Source of the DNA: an uncultured Anaerosacchariphilus sp.
GTDB taxonomy: Bacteria > Bacillota > Clostridia > Lachnospirales > Lachnospiraceae
Direction of reading: 5' to 3'
Length of the DNA: 5,679 bases
Assembly (NCBI GenBank): GCA_934373375.1
Contig: CAKROP010000154.1
Span: forward strand, 1-5,679
Shown here: piece after piece, positions 5,277-5,679 of the stretch
Position numbering within the stretch: position 1 is the first letter of the stretch
Layout: every line of letters begins with the position of its first letter
Position numbers and translations under genes: made by a program
The notes under the pieces: generated by a model
Databases searched by the model: none
What the model saw: only the letters and a program-made list of their open reading frames with translations
Told to the model about the DNA's origin: nothing

Positions 5277-5549
5277 ATGCTAAAAATCAAATATTCCGGA
5301 AAGATGAAGAAAGACTTAAAAATTTGTCAAAAGAGAAAATTTGATTTTACACTATTAGAGAAAATAATTGATAAACTGAGAATTCCAGAACCGTTGGAAC
5401 AGAAAAATAGAGAGCATTTTCTAACTGGAAATTACAGCGGATTTAAAGAGTGCCATATTCAACCAGATTGGTTGCTGATATATCGGCAGAATGAGGAATA
5501 TCTGGAACTAATTCGAACAGGAACACATTCGGATTTGTTTGGAAAATAA
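5277..5549 (+). CDS. yafQ: Type II toxin, YafQ-family mRNA interferase
   Basis: This 90-aa protein of the RelE/YafQ fold is a ribosome-dependent endoribonuclease that cuts mRNA in the A site and halts growth unless bound by its antitoxin. The family signature fills the second half: NREHFLTGNYSGFKECHIQP (44-63), DWLLIY (64-69) and LIRTGTHSDLF (78-88). H47, H60, D64, H84 and F88 correspond, each offset by three, to H50, H63, D67, H87 and F91, which are reported as important in E. coli YafQ. The active site thus looks complete. The basic, helical N-terminus (KIKYSGKMKKDLKICQKRKF) is also typical. The length matches the family at about 90 aa. It starts 3 nt after the antitoxin stop, so the two are translationally coupled. 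The gene symbol is by family; orthology to E. coli yafQ is not implied. The frame is intact. Confidence 0.92.
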   Translation: MLKIKYSGKMKKDLKICQKRKFDFTLLEKIIDKLRIPEPLEQKNREHFLTGNYSGFKECHIQPDWLLIYRQNEEYLELIRTGTHSDLFGK

Positions 5550-5555
5550 GAAAAA

Positions 5556-5626
5556 GAGGACTGTTGCTTAATCATCTACTATTTTTGATAATTTTGCGAC
5601 AGTTCTTAAGTTTGATAAACTTTTTT
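5556..5626 (+). terminator. Predicted terminator region after the toxin
   Basis: Two hairpins lie in series. GAGGACTGTTGC (5556-5567) can pair with GCGACAGTTCTT (5596-5607) over 12 positions, including G-U pairs, around a 28-nt A+T-rich loop. Directly after it, AAGTTT (5608-5613) and AAACTT (5617-5622) close a 3-nt GAT loop and run into a six-T tract (5621-5626). The second hairpin is A+T-rich and thus weak, but its position and T-tract fit intrinsic termination of the toxin-antitoxin operon. Confidence 0.6.
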
Positions 5627-5669
5627 AATACCTACCATAAGATACATTTAAAAAGCATGGAGGTGTTCA

Positions 5670-5679
5670 ATGAAAAGAA
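5670..5679 (+). CDS. Start of a downstream gene (truncated by window end)
   Basis: ATG AAA AGA begins 4 nt after a strong ribosome binding site, GGAGGTG (5659-5665). Only Met-Lys-Arg is visible, so no function can be given. The site TGGAGGTGTTC (5658-5668), one base, then ATGAAA is the same as at the gene starting at 3093 (3081-3098), apart from the one base before the ATG. This hints at a related gene. Confidence 0.6.

Noticed and set aside
5612..5643. Possible promoter for the gene at 5670 (TTGATA ... TAAGAT)
   Set aside because: The spacing of 20 bp is too long and the boxes overlap the terminator T-tract, so support is too weak to list.

Overview
The window looks like a chromosomal segment from a Gram-positive anaerobe of the Clostridia, most likely a Lachnospiraceae-type gut bacterium. 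The reasons are an Rnf complex gene followed by a flavinyltransferase, strong AAGGAG/GGAGG ribosome binding sites, short A+T-rich intergenic regions, and a NusG-II/Gx-transporter pair behind the rnf genes. The genus assignment is inference; no rRNA or marker gene is present. All supported genes lie on the + strand.

Region 1 (1-2966) is a redox block with visibly G+C-rich genes. It holds the 3' part of rnfB (the 5' end lies outside the window), apbE (FAD:protein FMN transferase), a small membrane-anchored NusG domain II protein, and a Gx-transporter / heptaprenyl diphosphate synthase component I-like membrane protein. RnfB carries electrons from ferredoxin through a chain of 4Fe-4S clusters, and ApbE attaches FMN covalently to flavoprotein subunits such as RnfD and RnfG. 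The two small membrane genes are probable accessory partners of unknown biochemical role. A structured palindromic element sits between apbE and the NusG-II gene, and an A+T-rich 201-bp spacer separates the last two genes.

Region 2 (2967-4925) is a more A+T-rich accessory stretch. It contains a promoter and an unrecognised membrane-anchored protein, a C-terminal scrap of a lost gene, and an unrecognised three-helix membrane protein. That last reading frame is broken into two halves by a single in-frame TAG at 4410-4412.

Region 3 (4926-5679) is a compact type II toxin-antitoxin module with its own good promoter. It has an antitoxin whose N-terminus is not a recognisable DinJ/RelB ribbon-helix-helix, followed by a YafQ-family mRNA interferase with all expected catalytic residues. 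A hairpin/T-tract terminator follows. The window ends in the first codons of another gene, whose ribosome binding site and start nearly copy those of the gene at 3093.

I see no CRISPR array, insertion sequence, tRNA or rRNA. The most interesting points are the same-frame amber interruption, the atypical antitoxin, and the apbE/NusG-II/Gx cassette attached to rnf.
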